DNA of 64,000 bases from Meandrina meandrites (taxonomy: Eukaryota; Cnidaria; Anthozoa; Scleractinia; Meandrinidae): the NCBI GenBank assembly GCA_963693305.1, contig OY855916.1:6451001-6515000 (forward strand). Direction: 5' to 3'. The notes under the pieces were generated by a model. The model saw only the letters and a program-made list of their open reading frames with translations, was not told the DNA's origin and did not search any database. A program made the translations under genes and the position numbers. Positions 52,219 to 64,000 of the stretch are shown here, piece by piece (the stretch's first letter is position 1; each line of letters begins with the position of its first letter).

Positions 52219-54689
52219 GTAAGTCCACTTTTTTGACATACGCGAACTTTGTCAGAGCCTCAATTCTTATTTTATATACTTTATATATAATTTTTAAATG
52301 ATTGAATCTACTCCTTTGATTTTATCGCAATGTTAACTTCGCTTTGTAGTTTAACAGTATAAAATGGCAAGGTTTAAGTTAAGAGTGTGCAAATGGTATT
52401 CAGACATCGTTATTTACTGAAGTCGAAAATTAACTTAAGATAGAACTCTTCCGATCTGCATGTTTCTCTAGTACTTTCCCAACTTACAGTGAACAATTCA
52501 TTACGATAGTAGAAGATAGGAACCTAAATTCCAATTTGTAATACTCAAATATTTCTTATAATACAATCCTTGTGTGTCTTTTCTAGTTTCTATCTCGTGA
52601 TTGTTCTTACCAGTTAGTCTTTTTGACGAAAATGCGTAATACGCTGGTTCTGCTAAATGATAAAATTGCAGTTGTCTTTGTTCGCAAGAACAGGTCCTTA
52701 CATCGTACCATTTGATATATCGTTCTCATTTCACATCTGTATTTTTTGTTTTATTTAATGATGGCAGAAAAACCTCTTAGTGCTACCACAATGTCCATAC
52801 CCCTTCAATTCATTAAGGTCTCTTTTATTAAGGTCTCCGCAGATAATGCTGCTTTATCGCTAACTAAATTGTTAGGAACTAGATTTTTGTGTAGAGGAAA
52901 AATGAATTCTTATTAAGGCAGTATTATTCTTGACATTGGCAAAAAGGAAGACAATCACCTTTCTAGGAAATAAACTTTTCTCCTTGAATATTTCGAAACA
53001 ACCTGCAGTTGTTGTACTGAGATAAACTCAGACTTAGGTTGATTCCGAACGTTTGATTTTATTTCAATATTTGATCAGTGTTTTTTGTCGTCGAAAGAAA
53101 GAAAAAACTTGCATTGCACTGCATCGAACGTTAACGTAGTTCGACAATCACATTGAAATGATTTTTAAAAATATTTTCAAGTAAAAAACCAAAATTGCTA
53201 GATTGGAATCTGATTTTTCCACGAACGTTAATCTCGAAGACATTAGAAACCTGGAAAAAAAATGATAAGACGAAAAAAATTCTCTTGGTTTCATGCCGAT
53301 GTAATGAAAAAAGCCGAAAAGTCATCATTTTAATTTCTTTTTAAAGAAAAAATGCCGCATTGTTAGCATCTAACTATGAATGCTTTATGACTTGTAGAAA
53401 TAATAGAGACATTTCTGAAACTAAAACTTAAAATTGATGCTAGAAACAATTGGCTCGACCGAATTACATTCGAAAAGTTAGACAGTGATGAATGATCGTT
53501 TAATGACACATAATTCGTGGTGAAAAATTTTCATTGGTGGAAATTTTATCATTGATTCTTATAGTTTGGCACTTTTGAGACTTGCGACAAAAGACTATTG
53601 AAATTAACTTCCCAAAGTAAAAAGGCCAATGATGAGAGTTGTAAAATCACAACAGAACAGATTCTCTTCAGCGAGATACGATATTATCAGACGCTCGCTT
53701 TTGTCGTCACTGATACAAATATTTTCCAGTGACCAAATCCAGGACAAAAAATCAGTCAAAATCGAAACGTTTTCTCCTCTTACAAATTATACGAATTTTT
53801 TCCTTTTACTTAATCGGCGAGATTTTTGGCGTCACTTTATTTCAGCTCGATGAATGTTTTAGTTACCAATGACAGATTTAACTGTATAAAACTGCATAAA
53901 TGATTAAACTGTATGAAAACCTATCTTTTTTTCGCCTTAAAGCAGCTCTGCAACATTTGATACAGTTTCTTAAGCGCACTAGTGTTAGCCTTTATTTGTT
54001 ATGTCTGAAGGTTGTCAAAACCCCTCATGATTTAAATAACCAAAAGAACCAGCCTTGAATTTTTCTTGAAACATTCTGTGTTCTTCTCGTTGCTAAGTTG
54101 TAAAATGAATTTTAGAAAGCCAAAAGTTTAAACTTTGTGGCTATATAAAATAAAAAGAAAAAATGTTGCTGTTTGCAAACAAAATGCTAGACTATGAACA
54201 CACAAACTTTAATTTTTATCTTAGCAAACAGGACATTCGTTTCATGTATTAAAATTAATTAAAACTATGACAAGATTTATTAATCGATTTGTTCCGTTAC
54301 AGAAAATGTCTTAAATCGAAAGACAGCCTAAACCGAGTCAGGAAACGCCAAAATGTTTATAATACTTTAAGATAAAACGAACAGATATGGCTGAAGTTTG
54401 AAAAGCTTAAAGGATTAAAACTGATAATCTTACACTATTTCGGCTTGCTTTATCCAGGCGCGCCATCCATTGTTTCAGTACATACAGACACCTACCCATG
54501 AAACAAATAACGATAAGAACTTAGCCGACAGGATAACATTATGAATTTCAATCACGTTTTCACTGAAGGCAACGCGGTTCATTGTCCTTCATGTATCTTG
54601 CTACTGCTGAATTTTAGATCACAACTCATTTATTTTTCAGTTTTTGAAATAAATTCCTTTTTCTTGTCAGGCAAACAAAAATCTTTATC

Positions 54690-55666
54690 ATGAACCAAGC
54701 CATCGTGACAGCCTTTGCTATCTTACTCGTTATGAGTGCAGTTGTGCAGAAAGGTGATTCATACATCAGAGCGGGGAGGGAGATGGTTTACGACAACCAA
54801 GGAAGACCGGTGCAGTTTGCAGAAGAATACTATGACAGACCTGGCCGCTCTTCACGACCATTTAAGAAAGGTAAGAAAATATTACAGGGTGGGGGAAGGG
54901 AAGGGATGGATGGAGGGAGGAAGAGATGTATCATAACTATCTGTACTTCACCTCTCTCCCTCGGCGTAACGTTTCCAGTAGATTAGTGGACTTACTTAAT
55001 AAATTAATACTTCTTTGAAGTTATTTAAGTATGCACGAAAGATGCTAAAAGAACCAAAGGAACGCCAACCTTTTTTGCGCTAATTCTAAAGGAGCTGTGT
55101 TACGGATTTTAGCCCAATTTAGGCATAAGAAACGGCCATAAAATTCGGTGAAATATAAAAATAACCGCTTAAAATAGCGAAGAACATTTCAATAACACCG
55201 GCAGCAAATACAAAAGAACGTACGGATGGACAAAAGTGAAGAAGATTGAAACGGATTGCGATATATGGGTTTTTGAAATAATGTTGGGCTGAACGGTTTT
55301 CAAAGTTAATCTCGTTTGCTTGTAACTTTAAATTATAAGGCCCGGGAGACACATTCGGTTGTAGTGAAGCTATGGTTTTGTCAATTAGATCCATAGAGTA
55401 ATTTTTTGCAAGCATTACGTTTCATGGCGAGTATTTGATAAAACTTAATAAAATAAACTTAACTCAACCGTGTTTTCAATAACACAATTATATTTTATAA
55501 GATGCGTGACGTAAAAATCCCTACTTTATAAAATACTGCTTTTTCTTAAGAAATACTCTAGTAATTCTTTAAATAGTAAGATACAAATTCAAGAATGATT
55601 TTACTTTTCTTGACAGATGTTGTTATGAGGCAAAAGAGGAAGGATAGTGCCTTGAACAGAAACTAA
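54690..55666 (+). CDS. Secreted 76-residue propeptide, two coding exons
   Basis: Coding exons are 54690-54870 and 55617-55666. Exon 2 opens at an acceptor (TTCTTGTCAG, 54661-54670) and its ATG is the first in the predicted message. The intron is GTAAGA...TTGACAG in phase 1. The joined frame gives 60 residues, a split Asp codon and 15 more residues before TAA. Residues 1-24 form a signal peptide (MNQ, hydrophobic AIVTAFAILLVMSAVV, then QKGDS). The rest is Cys-free, Arg/Tyr-rich and has likely processing sites: KK at 59-60, a furin-type RQKR at 65-68, and three Gly-Arg pairs (RAGR, NQGR, RPGR) of the kind used for C-terminal amidation. AATAAA lies at 55688-55693. It may be a neuropeptide-like or other secreted precursor; the family is not recognised. 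Confidence 0.75.
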
Positions 55667-55693
55667 ACAAGAAATTAATTAACATGAAATAAA

Positions 55694-55839
55694 CTCTTTC
55701 ATTTCTTCCCTAGCCTAACAATTTTCATTCACTTATACTTGCTCAGTGATAGCTGTGCTATTGTACAATGAATTGTTATTAAAATGAAAATAAAAGTAGC
55801 TTTGATCTTATTTCTCAACTCGATTTTTTCCTGATGTCA
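55694..55839. other. Gene 3' flank
   Basis: A second AATAAA-like site occurs at about 55788-55793 and could be an alternative 3' end. Nothing else. Confidence 0.4.
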
Positions 55840-56058
55840 ATCTTAGTAGACCTCTCCTCTCCTCTCCTCTCTTTGCATCTCCTCCCACCTTCCGTCCTCT
55901 TCTCTTCTCTCCTATACTATCTTCCCCTCCCCTCCCCTCTCCACTCTTCTCCTCTCCTCTCTTCCCCTCCCCTCCCCTCCCCACTCCTCTACTTTCCTCT
56001 CCTCTCCTCCCATTTCCTCTTTTCTTCTCTCCTCTCCTCTCCTCTCCTCTCCCTTCAA
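55840..56058 (+). repeat. (CCTCT)n-like polypyrimidine tract
   Basis: About 220 bases of almost pure pyrimidine with CTCTCCTCTCC units. It runs straight into TTTTTTTTCGCAG at 56059-56071, so it could serve as an extreme polypyrimidine tract for that acceptor. Confidence 0.85.
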
Positions 56059-56295
56059 TTTTTTTTCGCAGGTGTTCCCATGGTACCTACCGTACTGCCA
56101 AAGATCACTTTAGAAGGGTGTATTATGAGGCCCTTGATCTCATAGCTTCAGTTCCTACGCCCAGATGGAGACTATCTTGGTAAAAGCTACTAATAGTGAC
56201 GACTATGAGTCAGATGTTGATGCTGGGACGCTACCCGGGCAGCTAAGTGTTTTGTTAGCTATGTTGAAGATATCATGTTTCGACAACCCCGTAGA

Positions 56296-56433
56296 CAACA
56301 TCCTGGTGACGAGCATCCTGGTGGCCAACATCCTGGTGACGAGCATCCTGGTGACGATCATTTTTGTGACGAGCATCCTGGTAACGAGCATGCTGGTGAC
56401 CAACATCCTGGTGACCAACATTCTGGTGACGAA
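56296..56433 (+). repeat. 15-bp minisatellite (HPGDE-type codons)
   Basis: About nine units of CATCCTGGTGACGAG. In one plus frame this encodes HPG(D/N/G)(E/Q/D) repeats within a 67-codon frame; in another it encodes (S/N)ILVT repeats; the minus strand is open too. The expansion occurred within the decayed hAT gene, after the GQLSVLL block. Confidence 0.85.
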
Positions 56434-56459
56434 GGTTCCGGAACCAGAGAAGAAGGGGT

Positions 56460-56888
56460 TGACACATTATGCTTCTAAAATCAAGTATTACACTTTTGGC
56501 ACTGCTCTCAAAACGAACTATTATACTCCGAATTATGCTTGACTGTTGCTACTATGCTCGTAATTATGCTGCAAAATGTTTTCCCAGACCTCCGTGAAGT
56601 GCATAAATATAAACCATGTTTAGAATAAATTAGTGTAAACACAATATGAACGAACGAGCTGAGGAGGTAAGCCCACTTGAGGATGCACTGGGTGCTCAAT
56701 AGTAACGAAAGCCACGAAGAACATTAAAATCGCTTAAATTTCTGTAGTTTAAACTTAATAAATGGACAATAGTAGTTCTAAAAGGAAGAAAAAACTGTTA
56801 TGTCGCAAAATGGCACTATTATGCCGGCATTATGCTCGATGCTCCACCTATAGTATTATGCTCGAAATTATGCCGGCATAATGTGTCA
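56460..56888. mobile_element. 429-bp MITE inside the hAT relic
   Basis: TGACACATTATGC and GCATAATGTGTCA form a perfect 13-bp inverted repeat. ATTATGC(T/C)(C/G)G words recur in the right third (56820-56880). AGAGAAGAA occurs near both sides (56446 and about 56892) but not flush with the tips. Confidence 0.75.
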
Positions 56889-57113
56889 AGAGAGAAGAAA
56901 CTCGTTTAGAAAGTCCAAACTATCCGTTAGCTGCTTGCTGTAAATCCTGCTACCAACGAAGCTGGCGAGCGTTTTTTCTCATCTGCCCGGCGTCTGAAGA
57001 CGTGGCTTAGATCCAGGATGGACGACGAAAGGTTTAGAAGCCTTTGGTCACACAAGAGTTTGTTTCTCGTAACGAGAATAGCAAGAGAAATTTTCACAAG
57101 AGAGCTTAGGTAG

Positions 57114-58538
57114 TTATATTTAAAATTATTTACTGTATTTGATGGTATACCAACTGGAGACGGCTATGTTACACTTATTGGGGCTGTATAGATGATGGTG
57201 TGCAAATGCATGATAACACAGTGGCCCCTATGCTAGTTGTCTTGGCCGAAAATTGTTAAAAATGGCTTTTTAGCCCTACTAGTTTGAAATGGTCTCCGCG
57301 GTCCCTGAAGAACAATTTAATTCATAGCTAGTCTGCCGCGTCTTGGTTTGATGAGATGTGGCCAAAACGGCTGACGAAATTTACTTAACATATTTCACTA
57401 AACAAATAATTATCTGAATAAATGGAAAATAATTGCTTTCACTAGGGGCGAATGTATAAATCAAAACTAAGAGAAGTCGAATAGCTGTTACGTATAATGT
57501 ACCACCTCATTTAATACTTGAATGTAAATGAAAGCAAGTTCGAATTATACATTCCTTCCTTAAAATTATTTTGACTAGCCGTTCGAGATAACATCCAAAC
57601 ATAAACATCCAGTTTAGCTTCCTGTTGGCTTGATCACTGGATTGAAAAACACCTCGGGCGATTCGTCTTTCTCGATGGGCTAGTTCCTTCGAAAAATTGC
57701 GATACGTAACAAGGATTTTAAAGCTGTACGCCGTTAGGAAAGCAGGCAAATGGGTTATGCAGTTTCAAGGTACTAATTTTTGAGTTTGTTTGAAGTTTTG
57801 TAATTTTGGACTATGAGGCCATTAACTGACCATGAAATGTTCGCAGTTAATTCAAACTAGCTTTAAGGGAACGCCGAAGTGTAACATTTATTCAATAACA
57901 GAAAAATATGTAGATTTATACTTGTCTTCCTGTCGGTTCCATAACGACTCAAGGGGGGATTGAATTAATATACTCCCCCACCCCATCCCTTAGGAAGGGC
58001 TATAATCTCTGGCTGTGTCGCTCGTAGAAAGGTCTCTTATTGTCAGAAATTGGAACGCATTTCCTAAACTCATCATTTTTTTATCATTATCTGGATCAAG
58101 ACCCTCCGGCCAAAGAGCAAACAAATCTAAGACTCCGAGACCTTGCGACAGAAAGTAGGAGACTCAGAGATGGAAACAAGCACCGTGTACTTTGTGACTC
58201 ATCGAAAAAGCTTTCCGAGATCAGATCAAAAGTTTCTGAAACCCACAATTTTCCAGTTGCCATTCACTACTGCACTAGGCAATTCCACGTCAAGAAATAC
58301 CATAATTTCAATTTTACTGAATTTCTTCGCGGCTTCGAGGGTGGAGGGGAGTGGGGTTAGGGGGAGGTGAGTCGCTTCCATTTTTTTCACCCGTTGAGTA
58401 AGGCAAGGCAAGGCAAGGCAAAGCACGAAAACACGAAGTTAGTACGTACTTAGCTACCGTGCAGAATCTGATGTATTATCAAAGGGGACAGCTATCATGT
58501 CAGTTAAGTGAGCAGAAAATCTTATTTATGATTCTTAC
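57114..58538. other. Non-coding DNA
   Basis: Anonymous open frames at 57507-57749 (minus, 80 codons) and 58040-58360 (plus, 106 codons) show no domain. A short (GGCAA)4 repeat lies at about 58402-58420. Confidence 0.45.
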
Positions 58539-58721
58539 TAGCCTCCTCCGCAGGATACTCCTTTTAATCCTTAATATTGGGATTCCTGTGGTAAAGAGGG
58601 AAGAGACAAAACTGGGACTAGTAGAGAGGAAGATTGGGGACGAGGGAGTCCGGTCCCAGTCTCTCTCTTGCTCGGTCACACTCTCTCTTTCGTAAAAAAG
58701 GGAGTTACCTGCGGCGGACGC
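58539..58721. mobile_element. 183-bp Mutator-like MITE with 9-bp target duplication
   Basis: TAGCCTCCTCCGCAGGATAC at the left and GTTACCTGCGGCGGACGCTA at the right are inverted with a few mismatches. GATTCTTAC is duplicated perfectly at 58530-58538 and 58722-58730. Ends starting TAG and a 9-bp duplication group it with the elements at 42296 and 46907. Confidence 0.88.
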
Positions 58722-58730
58722 TAGATTCTT

Positions 58731-59544
58731 ACAATATTGGGCCGTACCTAGACAACCGAACTACATATTTCAGGAGCGCCCAACAAGGAAATTTAATTAA
58801 AGGACTTTAATCTTCGAATGTGCGGCCCCATGCCCCACTGGGGTCTATAAGGATTACTGATGATGATGAATCTTCGAATGTCGTTGACGAAGCCGGAGGT
58901 ATAATCAACTATCACCTCAGAGAAATCTCGGGCTTTCAAATTTAACTGTTTATTAGAACAATTCACAGGCAAACTCAAAGAGCTGATAATGCGATTGTAT
59001 GTTTCCCAGAACGTTGACATCTCTCAAATTTGATACGTACGGAGATCAATAGTTTATAGCCACGAATACAGTTCAAAATTCTAATTTTGCAAAAACTATT
59101 TGACATCTGATTCTTATACTGTACTTTTTGCCACATTTCCTCTGCTTTCAAAATGGTTGTAGGAACGACCGTAAAATCTAGCTAAACTTGGTAACTTCTG
59201 GTCACTTTCGCGTAACTGACAGCTAACAGCATAAAAGGTTGGCAAATCCAGTGTTATCGGAAATGTTCAATTCAAACAAAACGCGTTTTAATTTTGGTGC
59301 AATTCTTTGGGGCTGCAAACGTCTTTCTGCTAAAAGCTGTAACTGGCCGATTCGTTATCCATTAAATAATTTGATCTTCTTTTTACCTATTTGTTCTTTA
59401 ATGTATGGAATAGAAAATTGAAAATTAGCCATCCGTATATGGAGGTTCAATTTCAGTTGAATCCTACCTGTCGTGGGACTAAAATGAGGGAGGTAGCTCG
59501 GGGAGGATTTCAGGGGAGTTTGAACCTCCTGCTTCCCGTACCTT
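58731..59544. other. Non-coding DNA
   Basis: AATCTTCGAATGT is duplicated at about 58809 and 58868 with a short (GAT)n between. No gene recognised. Confidence 0.4.
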
Positions 59545-59547
59545 TTA

Positions 59548-60521
59548 GGGACGGACCATTAGAAAACTGATGGGGGGGGGGGGGGGAAGGGGGATTTTTG
59601 GCTTGCAAGAATTTTTTTTTGGCCCATTACCTGTGCAAGAATTTTTTTTTTTGGCTGCAGCCCTATGCACGAATTTTTTTTAATTAAATCTGCTTCATGC
59701 ACAATTTGCTACTGAATTAATTAAAAACAGTGCTACCGGTACTTTGATTCATTAAATACATAGCTTGTTAACATTACTTTCCATCTATTTTATGACATAA
59801 AAAGTAAGTAGCAGTTTACAGGTGTATAGTGAAAATTTGCGTAATTTATATACCTGTCAGGCCCGCAGGATTGCATTTTGAGGTGAGGGGACCCAAGGTT
59901 AGCACGGATTGTGACGGTATTAAAATCGGCAGGAGTAACTTTGCGAACACCGAGCACAGAATGCCGAACGCCGAACGCGAAACAAAATCACCGAAGCAAG
60001 CAAAGCCATTACCATTATTGAGAGCTAACCGTAAACAGGCTAACCTGGGCCTTTTTTAGGCTAACCTAAGCGATATTCAGGCTAACCGGAGTGATCTTTA
60101 GACTAACCTGAGTGCAAGATACACTCCGGTTAGCCTGGATAGCACTCCGGTTGGTTTTTGCTTGTTCCGGTGATTTTGGTCCGCGTTCTGCGTTTGGCAT
60201 TGTACGTTCGGTGTTCGGCAAATTACCCCTGCCGTATTAAAATTTTGGGAGGCCCATTTCCGTTGGGGGATCCGGGGGAATTGTTCCCCGGGAAAATTCT
60301 GAAAATCTAGACATGCTCTAATGCGATTTGGTGCATTTTAGAACACTCTTCGAGAAGAATTATAATTCTGGCTTAATATCAAAATGCGACCCATCTTGTG
60401 CATGAATTTTTTTTTGTTGGGTTTTTCCATGAATGAATTTTTTTTTCGGACATTTTGCCTTGCATGAATTTTTTTTGGTTTTTTCCCCATCCCACCCATC
60501 ACTTTTCTAATGGTCCGTCCC
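59548..60521. mobile_element. Harbinger-like non-autonomous element, copy 2 (974 bp)
   Basis: GGGACGGACCATTAGAAAA at the left and TTTTCTAATGGTCCGTCCC at the right are perfect inverted repeats, flanked by TTA (59545-59547 and 60522-60524). The interior follows copy 1 (9172-11443) throughout, without the nested TA element. Left G run of 15 bases; the right end has only short C runs. GGCTAACC and CACTCCGGTT words repeat at 60025-60160. No transposase. Confidence 0.88.
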
Positions 60522-60524
60522 TTA

Positions 60525-60740
60525 CTCCCGGTTCCCGCCCCTTTCCGTAGTGGTTCCCGCGGCTCTTTTTCCCATTTCTATTGCAAAATTCTTCGAAATG
60601 TTGCAAAATTTTTCTCAATTTCTCCCGGTTCCCGCCACCACGGGAATCCCGCTTCCTGTCCCCGCCCCCACTTCCCGCCTCCCGCCCGTTTTCTCCAGGG
60701 CTCCCACCCTTCTGCCTCCCACCCACCTCCCAAGAGCGCT
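60525..60740. repeat. Degenerate TTCCCGCC-rich repeats
   Basis: TCCCGGTTCCCGCC-like words recur at 60527-60560 and 60621-60725, with a CTATTGCAAAATTCTTCGAA patch between. The composition is far more GC-rich than the flanks. Open frames on both strands are proline/glycine-rich shadows of it. Confidence 0.6.
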
Positions 60741-62791
60741 TTTCACTGTAAAATCTATCACATTGACTGAAAGTGGTAGGCATACAGTTTTTACACGATT
60801 ATTCGAACTCTTGTGATTTCGGTAATATTGCGATTCTGAATTTCATAAAAATTAGAAACTTCAGGGTATAATTTAAGGGATGCAGCTTTATTGGTAAAGT
60901 TGCAGCTGCAGTGGAGTTTTTAAGTTTTCATGGGCCTTCTAAAACAGAGCAAACATCTGAAAGGTTATTCACTGGAAAAGAACTGAAACGTGCGTCTTTC
61001 TATCTGAAACATTTGATTCACAGATTTTTAAATCTATTTTACGAATTCAAAACAATTTGACATTGGCCTTTTTTGCGCTCAGTTTGCCAATTGTATTAGC
61101 GTGATAATTTATGATAATTTATAAACTCTTCTCTAATACAAGATGATAAAAAAAGTTGATAACTGGTGCAATGTTGCCACGAACGAAGCTCATCATCTGG
61201 TTAATTCAGCGTCAAAGAAAGCTTCCTCTTAGTTTTCTTTCAATTCTCTCGCCCTGTTGAGTCCACAGATGTTAAAACAAGGCGTTAATTGTGATAATTT
61301 AGAGTGAGTTGTAATATGCTGTGCTATTTATACACACGTTTCTAGGCATTGACTTTAACTTATCAAAATAATTTTACTGTTTGTAATCGAGTAATTTTTA
61401 AGCGTAAAACAAACTTTATTCTTCGTTTGGAGCAGAACATCTGGTTCTCTTGTCAGTGTAGTCTTTTTCATTGTTTATAATGAAAAGCGACTGTATAAAC
61501 AAAGCTTTTGCACACTCCATTTACTCTCTATTATTCTCCAAAAGAATCTCTTTTTATTCATCAACATCTTAATTAGTTGATCAGAGAGTTAGCTTATGTA
61601 AACACAATATAGGGCCAAGACATGTTTGAGGCTGAATAACTGATTCCGTTCGGCTTTCTGTGTTGTTGTTTTTTTCTACGATTCACTGGCAAGGTAAATT
61701 ATGTAACGTGTAATTTACACGCTCGCGGCGTGGCTAATTATGCGCTTTGGAAATTCTGAAAAACTTTTAGTACAGCCGGCTGCCTGGGAAGAACACATGT
61801 CATTTTGAATGGTTCTGTTTAAGGTGTTTTGCATTAATAAACGCCTTCAGTACCTCGCTATCGTATTTTTAGATGTTTATATTTTGTAATTCTCTCGCGC
61901 TTGAACAAGGAATCGCCAAAACACAACCAAGGGTTTGGTCTATATTGAATTCAAGTTTTCGTATTCTTTAAAGAACTAATTATTTTTGCAGTTATTAACT
62001 TTTACGGCTTACGTGAGCTTCTGTTTGTTTTGACTACAGTGCGCGTTAACTTTATATTCAAAGGTCAGCAAAGAAATTCGTAAGCAAGATCTCTTATAAT
62101 TAATCGAACTCACATACAAGTGGAAATTATTAAATCTTTACCTCGTTTTTGTTTCGATGGAATTAATGAAATTTAATGAATTATTGCTGCTGAGAATGAA
62201 ATAGAAAATTTTTTAAGCAAATATTTGAATGAAGTTGAAAGGCCATTCTTACAACTTGAGGATTTGTTGAAAGTAAGCACTTAGTTTTGTCCGCGGGTTG
62301 CTCTAACAATTTCCACTAACTCATAAAAGCCAAGAAACCCATTCGAGAGAGTGAAGAAAAGACATTTACTTCGATAACCTTTTGCTTTGATGTTGCTTCA
62401 AATGTACCCTTTCTGAATCCCAATCTAGCGTCCTGACTACATGCTAGTTTCCAAATTATGTTCTATGCTAATAATCGGGACCTTAGCTCGCCACAGAACG
62501 AACATTTAGGCAACAAGCTGAAAAAGCCTTATTTCTTTCAGCTCGTCGTTCATATATTCCACGTCAGTTTTTCCCAATCTTTTTTCTCCCTTGTTCCTTT
62601 TTGTTTGGTTGGTTATTACTATCATTCCGGCTGTGTATTTCTTCGACATTAAAATTGATTTTATGGACCGCAAAAACGACACGATATGTCAAAAGAAAAA
62701 TACGAAATGCGCGCGCTCCTTTTCTTGTCTTCTGAGCTACACGCATAGAAGACAAATTCTGGTGTCAAAAGCCGTTCTGCCATTGCTTGTA
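60741..62791. other. 2 kb with nothing recognised
   Basis: AT-rich; a 91-codon frame at 62591-62866 and smaller ones have no domain. No repeats with clear ends. Confidence 0.5.
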
Positions 62792-63144
62792 CGGTGGAAT
62801 CACAATTTCCCGAATCCTAGATTTCTCGAATCTCAGTCAAATGCAATTTTACCCCCGATTTCTTGACCCAATTCTAGTTTCCCTTTGAGATTCGAGAAAT
62901 CGGATTCCAACAGCGATCCTCAAATTAAATGAAAAGGGCCTACGGTTCTGTCGAAGGCAAACCACGTTTGTCTTGCATGCGTGCTACAAACGTGCTAATT
63001 TAAGCACCTGAGCCCGGATTTCGCGAACTTCCCGTAACTAACACCACAAGTCGCTCCCCTTCCGACAGTCGAACACAGAAGTTAAATTCCCTATTTCTCG
63101 AACCAGGTTTTCCTTTGTAGGTTCAAAAAATCGTGTTACCACTG
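62792..63144. mobile_element. 353-bp pogo/Tigger-type MITE
   Basis: CGGTGGAATCACAATTT at the left and AAATCGTGTTACCACTG at the right are imperfect inverted repeats of the C(A/G)GTGGAA(C/T)C-type found on pogo/Tigger elements, flanked by TA (62790-62791 and 63145-63146). TTCTCGAA-type words (GATTTCTCGAATC, GATTCGAGAAATC) recur inside and pair with each other. No transposase. Confidence 0.75.
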
Positions 63145-63322
63145 TATAAAGATGATTTGGAACTTTTGCAATTGAATAAACTGCGAAAAATGATTTCATT
63201 CTTTTCAGTTTCATCCTTTTCCCTTTTTGGCGGCTTCCTTTTGTAAGTTTTTTTTCCATACTTTGAAAATTTTATATATAAAGGCAACAATCGTCCTAAT
63301 GGTAAAAGGCGTGTTCGTTCAG

Positions 63323-63452
63323 GAGCCAATCCTTTCACCAAGAACAGTTCTAGTCGTTCTGCGGTTGAAGACAAAACCGTTTCTAACGAGCCAATCATTT
63401 CACCCTGAACCGTTTTAGTCGTTCTGTGGTTGAGGGCAAAACCGTTTCTAAC
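63323..63452. repeat. Two tandem 65-bp units
   Basis: GAGCCAATC(C/A)TTTCACC...CAAAACCGTTTCTAAC at 63323-63387 and 63388-63452, about 88 percent identical by eye. Confidence 0.8.
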
Positions 63453-64000
63453 GATTTTGTGTAGTCCCTGTTTTTATCAGTGAAAATTAATCAATCAACA
63501 AAAGATGTAAATATAACGTCGCTTTAATTAGCGGGATGTAATAAAATTTTAAGACTGGTTTACACGTTCGCCGCCTGCGACTGCTTATAGCAACCAATTC
63601 ATCGCGCGCCCTTTTAAAATGTCTTACGCAATTAGATGCCCTTAGGTCGTTCAGCCGGGGGTTTTCAGTTTCAGAGAGATAGGAAAGCTTCATTTATGAT
63701 AAAAGTGTGCCCTTGAAAGGGAAGACGAAGTTTATTATCAATGTCTTTGAGATTATGACCAGAGCTTCCCTCTCAAAATTCTAGGAATATGGTGGGTAAA
63801 GCTTTCGTCTAGTCAAGATGCATGCACAATGTCAAAACGGTGCTTTGTCAATAGCGCATCTAAAAAAAACACAAGCAAACCCCCAAATGGAACGTTGTAT
63901 TTCATAAAGACTCCGTCGAGTGAGCAGGGTGATACGACAAGTAAAAACATTCCAGGTCGCATTAAGCCGAAATATCTCATTTGGTTCCCCTCTTGAAAGC
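63453..64000. other. Window end, no gene recognised
   Basis: Only short anonymous open frames. Confidence 0.4.

Larger units (their letters stand above)
56073..57113 (+). pseudogene. hAT transposase relic in two pieces
   Basis: The first piece begins after the CAG at 56071: frame 56073-56183 reads CSHGTYRTAKDHFRRVYYEA then LDLIAS, and the next frame (from 56165) reads METILVKATNSDDYESDVDA then GQLSVLL. These resemble the mid-region of the hAT-type TTF/ZMYM1-like transposase proteins. The last piece, 56931-57113, is a clear hAT C-terminal dimerisation domain with NPATNEAGERFFSSARRLKT and WLRSRMDDERF, ending at TAG. The section between is replaced by a 15-bp minisatellite and a 429-bp MITE, and there are frameshifts, so the gene is dead. 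The C-terminal piece is the surest part. Confidence 0.7.

Noticed and set aside
60499..60816. Overlapping Pro-rich and Gly-rich frames
   Set aside because: They are shadows of the degenerate TTCCCGCC repeat, open on both strands.

Overview
The window looks like accessory, gene-poor nuclear DNA of an AT-rich invertebrate. The best guess is an anthozoan cnidarian, probably a stony coral or a close relative. This rests on GT-AG introns, the absence of operons or Shine-Dalgarno sites, the mix of transposon relics (Penelope-like, PIF/Harbinger, hAT, Mutator-like, TTAA-type, pogo/Tigger) and TAGCCTGCNNGCAGGCTA-type repeat ends familiar from anthozoan genomes. No ribosomal RNA, tRNA or conserved housekeeping gene gives a firmer assignment, so the host is an inference.

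Layout. 0-9 kb: decayed TTAA-flanked DNA transposon, a 356-bp GATA tract on a LINE tail, a decayed Harbinger pair (Myb-like ORF facing a transposase), then 80-bp and 307-bp tandem repeats. 9-16 kb: nested Harbinger-like/TA elements, several MITEs and a 176-bp satellite. 16-27 kb: a CCAAT-box promoter-like patch with exon-like segments, then a remarkable 3.7-kb higher-order repeat whose modules each form a hairpin with an ATTTTCG loop, a 400-bp foldback and a 70-95-bp array. 28-38 kb: a Penelope-like fragment inside a MITE, more foldbacks, a 42-bp array of about 26 copies abutting a second Penelope-like fragment, and a 2-kb element with ATCGATA-rich ends. 38-51 kb: inverted repeats, a cluster of CCCATGGG palindromes, two Mutator-like elements, a second block of the 176-bp satellite and only weak exon candidates. 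52-57 kb: the one convincing gene, a TATA-driven three-exon gene for a 76-residue secreted propeptide, followed by an hAT transposase relic. 57-64 kb: a Mutator-type MITE, a second Harbinger-like copy, a Tigger-type MITE and otherwise featureless DNA.

At least ten insertions are defined by terminal inverted repeats plus target-site duplications, several are nested, and the two Harbinger-like copies give an 'empty site' for one nested insertion. The functional content I can defend is therefore one small secreted-peptide gene; the transposase, endonuclease and Myb-like sequences are broken. Long ORFs over the 42-bp, 176-bp and hairpin arrays are mostly explained by repeat geometry, not by coding.
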